Counted from the stretch's first letter, positions 48,501-61,338 are shown. The stretch: DNA of 64,000 nucleotides from Tanytarsus gracilentus (GCA_038502055.1 JAXRKN010000043.1:4154001-4218000); one strand, 5' to 3'. Program-made: numbers and translations. Notes: generated from the sequence alone by a model not told the origin.

Positions 48501-51500
48501 TGCCTTCCTCAGTGTCATTATACGTGATCCAACCTATAAATTATAAACAGGAAATTTCGAGTAATATAAAAGCATTGAAAAGTTAAAGTGCTCTTGAGGG
48601 GTGTAAAAAATAGAACTTTAATAAAAAAAATTAAAATTTAATCAACCGTTAAATTTTCTTAAAAATTAATTATTTAAAATTTCAATTTCAATTCAATATA
48701 TTTTCTTTAAATGTCATTAAATGCAAGACAGAATTCAGGGAATTGAAGATACAATTTTTAAAAGTCGCCCATCAGCACACACAGAGAGGAAAATTGCAAT
48801 CGAGGGATTGAAAGAAAAACTTTTTCCATCTACCGAGAGCTATTTTGCTATTTGAAACAGGAAAAGGCATTAAAAACTCACTTCAGCACTTTCCAGTCCA
48901 TTGCACGTTGCATCACCAGATTGTGATAGCTTGTATTCAGCATCTTTCTGTGAACCTCCTATGGGTTTAAAATGGAATAGGGGAGAGAGAATAAAAGTAG
49001 AAAAACATAAATTTATTTTAATGCTTTTTTATAGAAAAAATATTCACAACATGGAGAGAGAAAAAAATTGCTAGTTGCACACAAAATTCTATGGACTTTG
49101 AATAAGTTTGAGTGAACCCAAATATTTTTTTCGATCAATTTAAAAATCTTTTTAAATTTTCAACTCATAACCATTCAACATTAATGTCCAAACACATGAA
49201 ATTTTTTCTTACCATATTTACCAACGTTGAATTTCTCGTACACGAAACATCGAAATCGTTCTTCGTTCGATGTGGCATGATTGTGTGTTACAAGTCCAAC
49301 TAAGTAGCGTGGATTGCCGTCCTTCCATGTCGCTAAACACGTCAATTCCTCGACTAAATTAATTATGAAAATGTTGAATCAAAAGTTTCAGTGGTTGGAG
49401 ACTTAAAAATTACTCACCAGTACTTTCAGTTCCCGGCACATCGGGACACGCTTGGAAGCTAAGTAACATTCGACTATCTTCTGTACAACTTTCAATATTC
49501 GACACAGGATTTGTACACTCGCCATGGCCACGATTATAAGTGAATAAAAAAGGTCCTAGAGGTGAACAAAAATGAATGCCATTAAAGTTTTATAAAGCAT
49601 TAAAAATTCAATCGTAATTTACCTCTAATAGGACATTTAATGGGTTCCGCATCAATTTTGAACATGCTATAAAGGAGAGCATCTCCGGGAATTTGTTCAC
49701 ACAAGTTCTGAAGTGTTTCACGTGGTCGACAACCCATACCTAATCATTATCGGTTATTAGATACGGAAATGGACACTCATTAGAACGATATTGCAATTCT
49801 CATGTGTTAATGATTAGTTGATAAATTTGTTTTCTTAATGCATAGCAATAAGGCGGGTAATTTATTAGTAATGTCAATTTTATTAGGGGAATGAAAATTA
49901 TTTCGAAAAAAATTATAAGAAATTAGGAAAATTAATTTTGTTAATTTAAAAAAATTGAAAAGATTTTTTTAAGGATGTAAAGACGTGTCGAGTGACAAAA
50001 GGTTCAAAAATTAGCCATCCCTTGCCGCACACGAAACACCTCAACACTTTAATAAAAATCCCTCAATTAAAAAAGAGTTTAAAAAAATTTAATATAAAAA
50101 TAATTACGAACTTAAAAGTCTGTGGCATTAAACTGAGATTAGTAATTATGTAAATGAGCGAAAAGAATGTACGGAAAAAATTTATTCAATTCCTCCATAA
50201 TTATTCTGTCTGAGTTGGAAAGCTTAAAGGTTGCACTTACAAAATTATTATTTGACACGTAAAGTGTGAACACGAAAAGTCATTTTGTGAGTGTGTGAAA
50301 CCTCATGAAGTTTAAATGAAATTAAAATTACTCAAAACCAAGAGGAAGAGCGAAAAAGGTCAAATGTAAGTGAACCCTCATTAGAATTGAAAACATCATG
50401 AATAAGAATTAAATAAAAAATATATGAAAATATTTTCCAAGCAATTGAATGAGAATTTTTGCAGTGTAGAGAGAGAGACTCGGAATGGATAAACAACATA
50501 TATTGATTTGTGCATCTTGAAGTTGGCATTGTTAGTTAAAATTGGAATTTTCATGCTAATAAATTCCTCAAAGATTTTCCATCAATTTCCTCCTTCTGTC
50601 CGCATCTCTCTTTTTATGTTCAATCATTTAAATTCCATCGCATCTTGGAAAATTATTTTGTTTGTTAATGAAAGAGAAAAATGTTTTTCTTATTGATTTG
50701 AGATGAGTCAAGGGATGACAAGAGAAGTTTCTTAAGAATATTTTACAATTTCCTCCTCTCAAGTCTCATCCCTTGACTGCAAAACTACTTTTAATGTAAA
50801 AACTTTTCTCCGTTTTAATTGTTGTTATTAGAAATATATCAGACAAAAAGATAACAATAGAAAGAAAAATAAATCAAAAATTTAATAACGGAAAATTATG
50901 CAGATAGTAGAAGTTAAGCATAAAACAAACTAAAGAGAGAGAAAAAGAAAATTTTAGAGATGATGAAATTTTGTTATACTGCAAACACAAACCCATCCCA
51001 ACATTTTCCATGAAATATTTACATTCTGTTTTGAACTTCAACACCGACGCTCGGACGACGGGAGAAAGAAGAGATTTAATATAAAAAATAATAAATTTCT
51101 TGCAAGCAAATCAATGCAGTTTACCTTTTCTACAATGATATTAAAAATTCCTTTGTCAATGTTATTTTTTAACCTTTTGATTACTGAATTTTTTTCACTT
51201 CAAATAAACGAGAAAGATTTTGCTCCTTCTCGATGAAAAAGGACATCAAAAAGGTATTTTTATCAAGATCTTTTTTATTATTAATATTATTATGAGTAAA
51301 TAAGAAGTTTCAAAAATAATAATAATATGCAAACATAAAAGACACATAGAAAATAATGGATACACTTAATAACATGAATTTAAAAAGGTATGTGATAGAC
51401 ATTTGGGAGTTGAGTGGAATTTACGGAAGAATTTTGAGAGCACTCAAAGAGTAAAACTTGAAGAAATATTTTTAAATTCATAAAAAAAATTAAGCAACAA

Positions 51501-54500
51501 AATTTCATGATTTTCTGACTCAAACCCCAATTCATGATTTTCTAATAAACAAACTCATTCTCACATCCACACACTCACATCCCTATTTTTACATAAACCC
51601 GACTTTTATGGACTTTTTATTCATCAAACGGTAAAAAAAAGTTCATTGTTGTTGATGGCAGGTTGTATTATGTGTAATAATACGTCCTCTTTGAATGATG
51701 TACGCCCTTCCATGTCATTAATTATAATATTTTCTCATACAATCCTTCTTATCATAGCGAGAAATGATTTATATGAAACAAATAAAGTTGAAGTCGGTAA
51801 GTTGATGAGAAACATGGCAACTGAGAGTGAATTCTGAACATTGAGTTGATAATGATGACCCAAAAATATGCTTTCAGCTCGTTATATTTGAAAAATGGAA
51901 AATGAAAAGCCCTCTTGCTTTGTTTTACTTTCGACACGCAGCATCAGCAGCTGAATCTATATGCGAAGAGTACTCAAAAGTACTCACAAGTGAAAATCCC
52001 TTAAAAAGCTATTTTTCATTGCATCCAACAGAGAATTTTTCTTCTTTTGACAGCACAAATGGCAGAAAAAATTTTTGTGTGTGAGTGAAGTATTGAAACA
52101 ATTTTTTTGTTCGTCTCTAAAATCACATTTGAAAGAGATTATTTTGAAGGATTGTCCTATCCCATTGTGTGTGCGTTTCTTTAGCAACCACCCATGAAAT
52201 TTATTTGTGATGGAAAAACGCCAAAATCACTTTTATGCCATATCAGTTTCACATGCAGTGCCATTGTAGATTTCATTTTAAATACATTTTAAAAAAGATC
52301 CTTTGATGTTGAATGTGATTTTTATTTGTTTGAAGGATTTCGATAGTGTTGACAAACAATTTTTTTTGTCAGGTGTCTGATTTAAAATTAAAAATGAACT
52401 TTAATATTTTTTAAAATTTTACCTCTGAACAAATAAAAATATTTTGACCTCAAATTTTTAAACGATTAACATTCAGTAGAAATTCATTCAAACACATAAA
52501 GATGAAAGAAAAAATTAAACATTGAAAATTAAATCATAAACACAGAGAAAATCACACATAGAAATTTTTAAATGTCATTTTTAATAACTTTTTTAAGTCC
52601 ACCCCACTAGATTTATTTTTCCATTTGACAAATATGTAAAACATCAAAGGTGAAATGTTTTCGAGTATTTACAACTTTTAATGAGCATTTGGAATTGCCC
52701 ATTTATCAACTTCAACCTCATTCATGGATGAAAAATTTACACAAATTAAAATTATCATTTTTTGCCATATTTTTTTGCGCGACGAGCACTCATGAAATTA
52801 TTGGTGGTGGATTAAAAAAGCTTTTTTTAATTGAATATTTTTTAATATAAATTTTCAGGCCCAAAAGTCATCAATTTTATATTAATTTGTTGGTTCTCGC
52901 TCTCTTGGACTATGAAAAAAAATCGGAAAATCCCCATGGCAATAAAATTTTAATCAACGATGTGCATGCATTTCTCTCGCCCGTCTTTGATTCAATATAT
53001 GTTGCGCACTCTTTTATTTCATTATTTCAATTTTCAATAATTAAGTGAGATCGATGAGCAATTTGAAGGTTTTTAATCAACGAGTATGAAAAAAATTATC
53101 GAGTTTCAAGCTGCAAGTGATTAAATTTATTTTTTGCCTTTTCGTGGTTAAATAAGCTCTGAATTAAAATTAATTTTATGATTTTAGAAAATACAGATTC
53201 AAATTTTGAGCTTTCAAAATTCACAAAAAAAATTGAAAAAATTTATTTAAATTTTTTAATTCATATATTTTTGTGCATCATTTGAGCTTCACAAATTTCC
53301 ACTTCAATAACCTCATTTTACATAAAATTCATCGCGTAATCAAATCGCTTTCGCAACAGCTCAAACTTATCGCCAAAAAGCTCGAAGCCACCCACAACAC
53401 CACTTTTCCGTTTGTCATTATGTTGGAGTGTAATCACGTGGCAAGCAATATTGGATTATAAATTACATTAGTGACTTATTAATTTTCCATGCATAACAAC
53501 TAGACTAGGTATTACGATTATTATTTTTCATATCACATAATGTACCTCAAAATCCGAAAGTTTCGTTCAATAGAAAATTAGATAGAAATCTCTCACTCTC
53601 AAAATGTCTATTGTTTGAAATTATTGTTTCGAATTTTGGGGATTGTGAACGAGATGGAAAATTCAGAATATTCCATTCCATGCTTCTCTTTCCCATTGTT
53701 GGATGTTGTGTGTTTTGTTTGATTTAATAATTAGAGCAATGCGATTATGGTTTTGTGATATCAGATGGCATTGTATGTGGACATGGGTTGGAGATAGTTT
53801 ATATTTTTTGATGTGAAAAATTTTAGTTTAAAAAAATTTATTTTACAAAATTTGAATTCTTTAAATGCGTTAAATTTTTAAATAATTTTATTTAATTTTT
53901 CAACCCTTGAACTTTTCTATCGATGTGTGCGCGCATATTTTCTATTCAAATTGGATTCGTATGATCGAGTTTATACGAGAGAGTCGTGCATATCCATAAT
54001 AACTATTATAACTGCCATATATCTTTCCCATTACGTCACACAAAATATAAATTTGTATTTGAATTCTCCTCTAACGACTTCGAGGACATTTTTGTGTGTG
54101 TGTAACTTTCTCGTTAATGTCGAAAAGCTTTCAATTTATATTTTTTCGATTTCCTTTTGAATTGACATTTAAGGATTGTAAACGCAATGAGAGCAAGAGA
54201 GAGAAGAATATCGAGGACAAATTTCATTTTGACGACTATGGCATTTGTCTGAATGTGACAGAAATCACGGCAAGAGAATTTTTTTTGTTTGAACGGCTAA
54301 ATAAAATGGCGATGTCACGCCAAACTGAGAGAATTTTTAACAATCTTCAAGTGTAAATAATAATTTATGATAAAATCACAGTAAGACTATGAATGATAAA
54401 TAAAAAAATGAATGGACGCCACAGAAATAATAAAAAAATTGAACGAAAATAAAAATTTGATGTAACGAGACGAAGACAAGTGACAAAATTTTACTTTAAG

Positions 54501-55344
54501 TATAATTAACGTAAATTTGTGCTTTAATAATGAGATTGAATTGCTCAAATAATTTGAGATCAATTTCATGTCTAAAGATTCTTGACCTAAGGCAATCTCA
54601 TTACTTAAGTCAATGAATCAATTTTCATTATGTTAAAATAAGTCAACCTTTGAATTGTCTAACTTAAACACAATGAAAACTAATTCATTAATCATCGCAC
54701 ATCGTAATAATAAATTTTTTATGCTTTAATCGCAATTTTTTAAAACATTTTCAAGATGCTAGAATACGAGAAATTTATTAACTTTGATTTGAGTCATGTC
54801 AAAAGCTCTTCAACAACTTTTCACATTTAACATGACACGAAATCATTTTTACTCAAAAAAGACAAAATAATAAAAATTCTTGGACGTTTTTTGCTTACAA
54901 TTAGTTCTATGATTATCGTCATTGGATCGAAAATAACTCAGATCCGATGTCGATACTTTTGAACGGCTCATGTTGGGATGGGACTGAAATGCAACCCCCC
55001 TATCGCTTTTAATAATTGTGCTACTGCTTGCTAACGCTGACGGTTTAAAATGGTCCATTTCTTCACACTCACTTTCTTTATATTGCAATACGTTCTTGTG
55101 CTTTTCATAGATGACCACACACCGGTGACATCGCTTCCTAATTTTTGTGAGTGAATTTTTTTTTTATTAATTTAAAAGATTAAAAAATTTTGCACTCACT
55201 CTCTCATGAGGAACTTATCACCGTCACTCGCTATACAAGTTCCTCGATTACTCATCGTTGATCCATTTATGTGAATTGGTTGTGGAACGCCCGATTGAAA
55301 CCAAGAGCCTTCCCATTGTGAGGGAAAGACACAATTTGAAGATG
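45507..55344 (-). CDS. Gene B: Cys-rich membrane-anchored extracellular protein, paralog of gene A (signal exon not seen)
   Basis: Twelve exons in transcription order: 55344-55200, 55137-54899, 49739-49623, 49555-49418, 49353-49213, 48958-48882, 48533-48406, 47885-47766, 47686-47541, 46842-46210, 45901-45686 and 45628-45507. All have GT-AG borders and matching phase, about 740 residues. The start has CVFPSQWEGSWFQSG and CHRCVVIYEKHKNVLQYKE. Then come CEQIPGDA, FTYNRGHGEC, SFQACPDV, EELTCLATWKDG, RFRCFVYEKF, GDATCNGLE, GSRIMTLR, CEQINKQT, VMFYRRTTHVAELQMG, CHGSW..FIIARHS and GDSCYRE. The end is KCG, then a hydrophobic segment (IIISILLATLMIMF) with a short polar tail. The 633-nt exon encodes a variable Ser/Asp/His-rich segment with furin-type sites RHKR, RQRR, RSKR and RSRR. 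The 5.2-kb intron 49740-54898 holds a small hairpin. I recall the family as insect DUF7042-DUF7045 proteins; function unknown. Confidence 0.88.
46056..46183. mobile_element. 128-bp MITE-like palindrome in a gene B intron
   Basis: A perfect 15-bp inverted repeat, ATAAAATCAAGGGAT (46056-46070) against 46169-46183, encloses A/T-rich DNA. It lies in the intron 45902-46209 of gene B. The CAAGGGAT terminus is shared with the larger element at 57791-58771 and with other hairpins here. Confidence 0.6.
50707..50777. repeat. 71-nt hairpin with CAAGGGAT termini
   Basis: GTCAAGGGATGA (50707-50718) is the exact reverse complement of 50766-50777, with further partial pairing inside (AAGAGA against TCTCA). 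It lies in the large intron of gene B. Confidence 0.6.
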
Positions 55345-57790
55345 CTGAAATGAAAAAAATAAAATAAATTTATTGAGTTGATAAAAATCTAAAAAGAGGA
55401 AAAAAGCTGCTCATCATCATCATTGAGCGCTGTCGACAGTGCCATCATTATCACCCTCTTAATTTGCTGAATATGCTTGTTTTTTTTTCGCTTCGAACAA
55501 TTTTCATTTATCTCCATATACTGAGAGAGGAAAAATTAATTGCCACTGATGGTCATTGGAGTAGAAATTTCATGCTAAGGTCAGTAAAATTTTATGACTA
55601 TTTTTATTCTTCTTCACTCGGTGTCTCAATGCTATGTTAGGGTATTTGCGATGAAAATAATCATCATGGTAATGAGTAGGACATGATGACAATTGATATC
55701 GCTTAATTGATAAGAAAATTTTTGTTGCTGAAGGTTTTTTAAAAAAATTTCTTCACTGATTTTATTTTCATGTTTTTTCAATACTCGAGCAATTGCATGG
55801 AAAAACCATTATGGTTGATATTTATGGAGGGTAATTTAAGGAAACATATATATTTTTTATCATAATGTAACATATTTTACATTATTTCTATTCATCCTAG
55901 TGGGTGGTCACTAAATGTCTGCATCATCAGACTAAAGTCAACAAATTTTAACTTTAATACTCCGAATAACCCCAAAGAGTGTTGATTTCATTTTTATTAC
56001 TATTTACTCTCGCAACAAAATTGCCAGCTTGAAACTTTCCTCGAGAATTTTTTAATTAAGAATAATTTTTCTATGTTGACCGAACAAAGTCATAAAAGTG
56101 AAACTTTTTAAGCACTAAAAATGATATAAAACTCTTTTCATCGTAAAAAAAATATGAAATTATGAAAGAATTTTTACATCTCTCATGTTTCAGTGTAAGA
56201 ATTAGTGGTGAGCATCTCTCAACCTCAAAAAAAGAAATTTGCACTATAAAGCGAAATGTACGGACCGTGTAATTTGCATATTAATGAGTTAATCCCTATG
56301 AAAATAGACTCGCTCAACGAAATGTTCCAATTATCATAACTACACTATAAAAGCTCTCTTTTCTCCCGTGAATAGTGCTGTCGACATAACTCTTTTTACT
56401 TCTCTACTTAGCGACTTAATGAGTTAAGAGATTTTTCCTCGCTTATTGTCTGTGTGAAATTTTACGTGAAAAATAAAAAAGTTTTAAATTATTTTAATGA
56501 TGTAAATTGAGAAAAGATGAAGTTCGAGATGGAAATTTTCTAAATTAAGATATGGTGAATTATTAAGGTGGATAAAAGCAAGGGAGAAGAATTTATGTAT
56601 TATGATTTTATCCTGGATTTTCTAGAAGAAATAAATTTATCCATTTATTTCAAAAAATCTCAATAAAAGCTTTTGTGTTTTCTAACTTTTCCTTAAATAA
56701 ATCCACAATCAAAACTTTTACCAAGGTCAATCCATGATTTAAAATTTATTAAAATGGATAAAACACCTCGATTGAAAAATTTTTCAACAACAAAACAGAA
56801 TTTTTTTATTATCATGTTTCACATTTACCGCAGTTTCGATGAATAAAAAATATTTTTATTACCTCACCATGAAATTCAAATTTGCAAAAAATATAAAAAC
56901 TTTTTCTCTCCCTTAGCTTGATGCTTTACGTCGATTTTCAACTCTTCATGGCGATGGAGCTAACAAAAGAATAACATTGTCCTTAATATTTACACCAAAA
57001 GAATATTTTCATGGGAGAGTCGTTTAACAAGGACTTTTATGAGCGAGTCGAGATGTGAGAACATTTGCATAAAATTTTCAATGACGCTCTCGGTTGTGGA
57101 AAGTTTGACATTAATTTTCAGCGTATCAAAGAAGAAAACACGGAAATCCCGTGAAAACTTTTTCGACTATTTTATTTGTTTATCATTTAAACAGTTTTCC
57201 GTATATATTTGATGTGAGAAAACTCGAGCCACCCGAAGTAATTCCCAAAAGTTAACAATATCGATTGGATGCGCGCGCTTTAACTTCAGTGCTGGAAGAA
57301 ATTTTTCTCGCTAGCTGAAAAAAGTTTTCTTTAAAAGATATTTTCTCGCAAAGAAGAAAAATAGAATATTTTCCTTGCTCAATAGAGCGTAAAGTCAATT
57401 TCCAAGGACAAACACGTCCATTCCGATTCATTAACAAAAAGGCATAATTCATTATATTCGAGAAATTCTCTATCGATTTATGAATCATTTGTCCCCTAAT
57501 GGAGCTGCTCAAACATCCATCGTGAGTTCGTGTTGATTGTCGTCAATAAATAAGAAGAAAAGGACATCATTGGATATTCAGTTCAAATAAAGCTCATAAT
57601 TCATCATATTTTTTTATTCTCGTTAAAAAAAGCTGAAAACACACTCACACATGAGAAAAACATTATCGCAAGCCTCTAAATAAATTCACACCATTTTTAT
57701 CGCAGTTTTATGAGAATCGCCACTCGCAAAAAAATATTTTGAGTGGCTCGAAATTAGAACGGAAAAAATAAAAGAGAGAGAGATAGTTTC
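55345..57790. other. Intergenic region upstream of the mapped gene B exons
   Basis: It should include the 3' end of an intron, because exon 55344-55200 starts inside a codon. The signal-peptide exon of gene B is expected here or to the right, but I cannot identify it with confidence. No other gene seen. Confidence 0.45.
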
Positions 57791-58771
57791 AGGTTTTATG
57801 CAAGGGATGGAAATTTTTGAAAAAATAAGATTAAAAGTTAAACAATATAAAGCACATTGGGACGATTTGAAAACGAGATCCGCCAAAATAGTAAAACGGG
57901 TTGGGCAAGGTAGTGATGCCCTGTTAACACCATTCTATAAGATTTTTTATGATACAGACCTTGGAATCAGGCTCTTAAGTCCCTTAAACATGAAATAAAG
58001 TTGTGTAATATAGAACACTCATTTAAGTGTTTTTTATGACTAGAACCTTAATTTGGGTCTGTTAGCTTGTTTAAAATAGCTTTAACCAGAAACATTTTTT
58101 AGATCTCCAATGCCACTAACGCCTCTAAATATTTTATTAAGTGCAAAAATCAAAGCCTCCTTTTAGACAAATTTATATTTTAATAACACTTCATACAAAA
58201 CTGGAAAATTTGAGTCATCTTCAAGCTCATATAACTTTTAAAGGAGCAAAAATGAGCAGATAGTTCCTTCCCCATTCTTGACGTTTTTTTTCTTGTCTTT
58301 ATGAAAATGCTTTCAAATATAGGTTCCATTAGGTTCCACAGACTTTAGGCAAGTTTTAGTGTGAGTCCGTTTTAACATATTTTGAAGTTAAGTTTAGAGC
58401 ACTTCCAATGCTTAAAATGAGAAATTTGAAGCGAAATAAAATATATTACACAATTTTCTTCAATTAAACATCTAAAAATGTTCAGTGACAGTTGTCAAAA
58501 CTCAATTAATTCAATAAATAAAAAATAATGATTTTTCTCGAGCTTAAGAGGGGTCGACTTTGGAGGCTTCAAAAAGACTATTGTGACTGAACAAGAAAAT
58601 TTTTTTTGATGCACGTCATTAGAAGATGCTTCAAGGCATCTTTAAGTATGATAACTTATGGACAAACTGCATCTCACAGATCCTGAATTGTGGCGGTTTT
58701 CGTTTTCTAATCGTCCCAATGTGTAAAGTTAGAAAAAAAATATAAATTTACCATCCCTTGATTTAAAACCT
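57791..58771. mobile_element. 981-bp MITE-like element with long imperfect terminal inverted repeats
   Basis: AGGTTTTA at 57791 and TAAAACCT at 58764-58771 are inverted. Next comes CAAGGGATGG (57801-57810) against CCATCCCTTG (58751-58760). Further inside, CACATTGGGACGATT (57853-57867) is the exact reverse complement of 58709-58723, followed by related GAAAACGA..CCGCCA blocks. The imperfect TIRs are thus about 90-100 bp. No transposase remains and no target-site duplication is clear. A 66-codon open frame at its left end is made of TIR sequence and is not a gene. Confidence 0.75.
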
Positions 58772-59369
58772 ATCTGATCCTTTCAACACAAATTCCAGAG
58801 CACTCAGAAAATAACGAGAAAAATATGGAGAGCATATAAGAAAATCGAGGACACATTCACTGGTAGTAATAGTAATAGCACAGTGAACAGCAAATGTACA
58901 TTACAGAATTGCATGTTGAACTCAACATTAATCTTTATTTAACGACCTAAGCCATAGTTTGTATTATGGATTCCATTAAAAATTCCACACTCGTCATATC
59001 GAGATTCGAGAGTTTTTTCCCTCACCGCAGCAATAAGAAATGACTCAATTAATATCGTCATTATGGCATTACACATATCGTTATATGGGATTCTCGAAAA
59101 AATTATCGTTTATTATTATTGTCATTTCTTATCTTATCATTCCACCTACTTTCGTATACGAAGATAAGATAGAAGCATTCGGGTATTATCGTCAATAAAC
59201 ACTCGATACTTTTTATCGTCACGCAGCATTGTCCCACATGTATGGAAGCACGCGACTTTTAAAACTATATGTTAGTGTGTGGAAATGAAACGAAAAAAAA
59301 TTGCGATTACTACAAAAAATTAATACATTAGTCTACCGCGACGCTCACGAGTACACAGAAGTCATTCGA
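58772..59369. other. Upstream region of CdsA
   Basis: About 600 bp containing the CdsA promoter. An inverted GATA pair is at 59129-59172. A short upstream open frame of 12 codons starts at the ATG near 59285 and ends before the CdsA start codon; it could affect translation if it lies in the mRNA. Confidence 0.45.
59129..59172. promoter_or_regulatory. Inverted double GATA motif upstream of CdsA
   Basis: TTATCTTATC (59129-59138) faces GATAAGATAG (59163-59172) with a 24-bp gap: four GATA cores arranged as an inverted pair, about 200 bp before the start codon. GATA-factor binding is inference. Confidence 0.5.
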
Positions 59370-61261
59370 ATGGACGCTAAAAGTGTGAAAATTAAAACTT
59401 CTCGAGTTCGCCGCCGAGACATGTTAAATAACACACATCGCAAATCTATGCTAAAAGAGATGAATGACAAGTGCGAAGATTCAGATCAAGTGAGTGTGCT
59501 TTTTTCTCTCACATTTTCTTATCACACAAAATTGTTTTTTACGAAATATTAACCGGCATTCAAATGGTGAATGAAAAGCATGCGATAACAAAATTAATCG
59601 CATCTTCTTCTTCTTTTCAAAGATTGATTCAGATGGCGAGGCGGAGGAGGAGGTTTATGTGGAGGATCTCGCAAAATTACAACCTCAAGGAACGTCTAAA
59701 ATACCGAAATTCCTTTCATCCGCTTTAAAGGGTCTACCCGAAAGGTATTAATGATGATAAGATGAAGAAATTGCCTTTTTGTGTATTAAAAACATGCTGA
59801 GGGTTTGTTAGACTGTGATGTCATAAAAAATATGAAATTTTCACGTGACGTCATTAATAATTAAAACCAATTATTGCCACCCACAAAAATTTGACCTTTT
59901 CATTTTCTATAGATGGACAAATTGGGTAGTTCGAATAATTTTTGGAACCATAATGATTTCAACCTTTTGCCTTCTAATAGCTGGCGGTCCTTTAGCATTA
60001 ATAGGCTTAGTAAGCATGCAGTTTATCCGCATAAAAAAATCCTATTAAACTTTCTACTCATAAACGCAGGTTCTCGCTATTCAAGTAAAGTGCTTTCAAG
60101 AGATTATGGAAGTTGGATTTAAAGCCTATCATGTAAATGATATTCCATGGGTGAGGAGACTCGTTTGGTACTTGCTGATTGTCTCCAATTATTTCTTTTA
60201 TGGCGAAAATTTATCCGACTATGTTGGACCGTCGATCAAGCGAATTGCAGCACTTCAATTTCTAATCACATCGCATCGATTTATCTCATACCTCCTCTAC
60301 ATCATCGGCTTCATATTTTTCGTAATGTCAATCGTGAAGCGTCATTATGCACGGCCATTTCATCTATTTGCATGGGCTCACGTTGCAATTTTAATTACCG
60401 TCGTGCAAAGTTATTTAATCATCAGAAATATTTTCGAGGGTATGTCGCGCTGATTTATTGGGAAATATTTTAATTAATTTTTGCTATTCCTCGCAATAGG
60501 AATGATCTGGTTTATAATTCCTGTGGGGTTGATTATCATCAATGATATTTGGGCGTATTTGTTTGGGTTTTTTTTCGGAAAAACTCCACTCATCAAGCTG
60601 AGTCCGAAGAAAACCTGGGAAGGGTTTATTGGCGGTGGTGTTATGACTGTCATTTTCGGCATCATACTGAGCTATGCGCTATCACAATATCCATATTTTG
60701 TATGTCCTGTGGACTATGCGGAGGATGCTGATAAAATTGGTGTTCTTGACTGTGAGAGAGACGAATTGTTTGTGAATCGTTTTTATGACTTTGGAATTGT
60801 GAGTTTGAGGTGAATTTTATTTTGAAAAATTTTAACGGTTTTTTTTATTTAGATGACTTTATCGTTTCCTCCATTCGTCCTCCATTCTTTGTCATTGAGC
60901 ATATTTAGTTCGGTTGTTGGACCTTTCGGAGGATTTTTCGCCTCAGGATTCAAAAGAGCTTTTAGAATTAAGGTGAGTGAAACTTTTTAAATCTAACCTC
61001 AAAAGTTTTAAACCACCAAAAAAAATATAAATTCAGGATTTTGGCGATGCCATACCGGGTCACGGTGGAATTATGGATCGCTTTGATTGCCAAGTATTAA
61101 TGGCGACATTTGTCAATGTCTACATCTTCAGTTTCATTCGAAATGCCTCACCGCAAAGACTTTTGACACATATCTACAAACTAAAGCCCGATGAACAGCT
61201 AAATTTCTATTATCAACTTGAAAATTATCTCGACAGTCACAATTTATTAAATGCTAGCTAA
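59370..61261 (+). CDS. CdsA: CDP-diacylglycerol synthase (phosphatidate cytidylyltransferase)
   Basis: Seven exons: 59370-59489, 59623-59744, 59913-60009, 60070-60439, 60500-60798, 60853-60972 and 61037-61261. All have GT-AG borders and consistent phases, for 450 residues, close to the fly and human enzymes. It converts phosphatidic acid and CTP to CDP-diacylglycerol in the endoplasmic reticulum, feeding phosphatidylinositol synthesis. An acidic, basic cytosolic N-terminus (residues 1 to about 80) is followed by several membrane segments starting at WTNWVVRIIFGT. The motif KLSPKKTWEGFIGG and the full family signature are present: SGFKRAFRIKDFG, then IPGHGGIMDRFD, residues 367-393. The ATG at 59370 is the first in-frame Met; the frame opens upstream without another ATG. 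AATAAA at 61339-61344 probably ends the mRNA. Nothing is missing or odd in it. Confidence 0.97.
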
Positions 61262-61338
61262 ACTGTCGTGCCTTTATCATTTCGTGTAAATATGTGAATA
61301 GAGTTTTTTTAGTAAGTGCTAGACGAAAAAAAGAAGAA

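Noticed and set aside
54096..54356. 86-codon plus-strand frame inside the large intron of gene B
   Set aside because: Starts at GTG, shows no domain and has no flanking exons. The frame is plausible by chance.
57798..57998. 66-codon open frame with a basic helical look
   Set aside because: It starts inside the left terminal inverted repeat of the element 57791-58771 and its sequence is partly repeated in inverted form at the other end; it is transposon-end DNA.
59301..59369. N-terminal extension of CdsA starting upstream of the ATG at 59370
   Set aside because: The upstream in-frame codons contain no ATG, only a TTG, and the predicted protein from 59370 already has the expected length.
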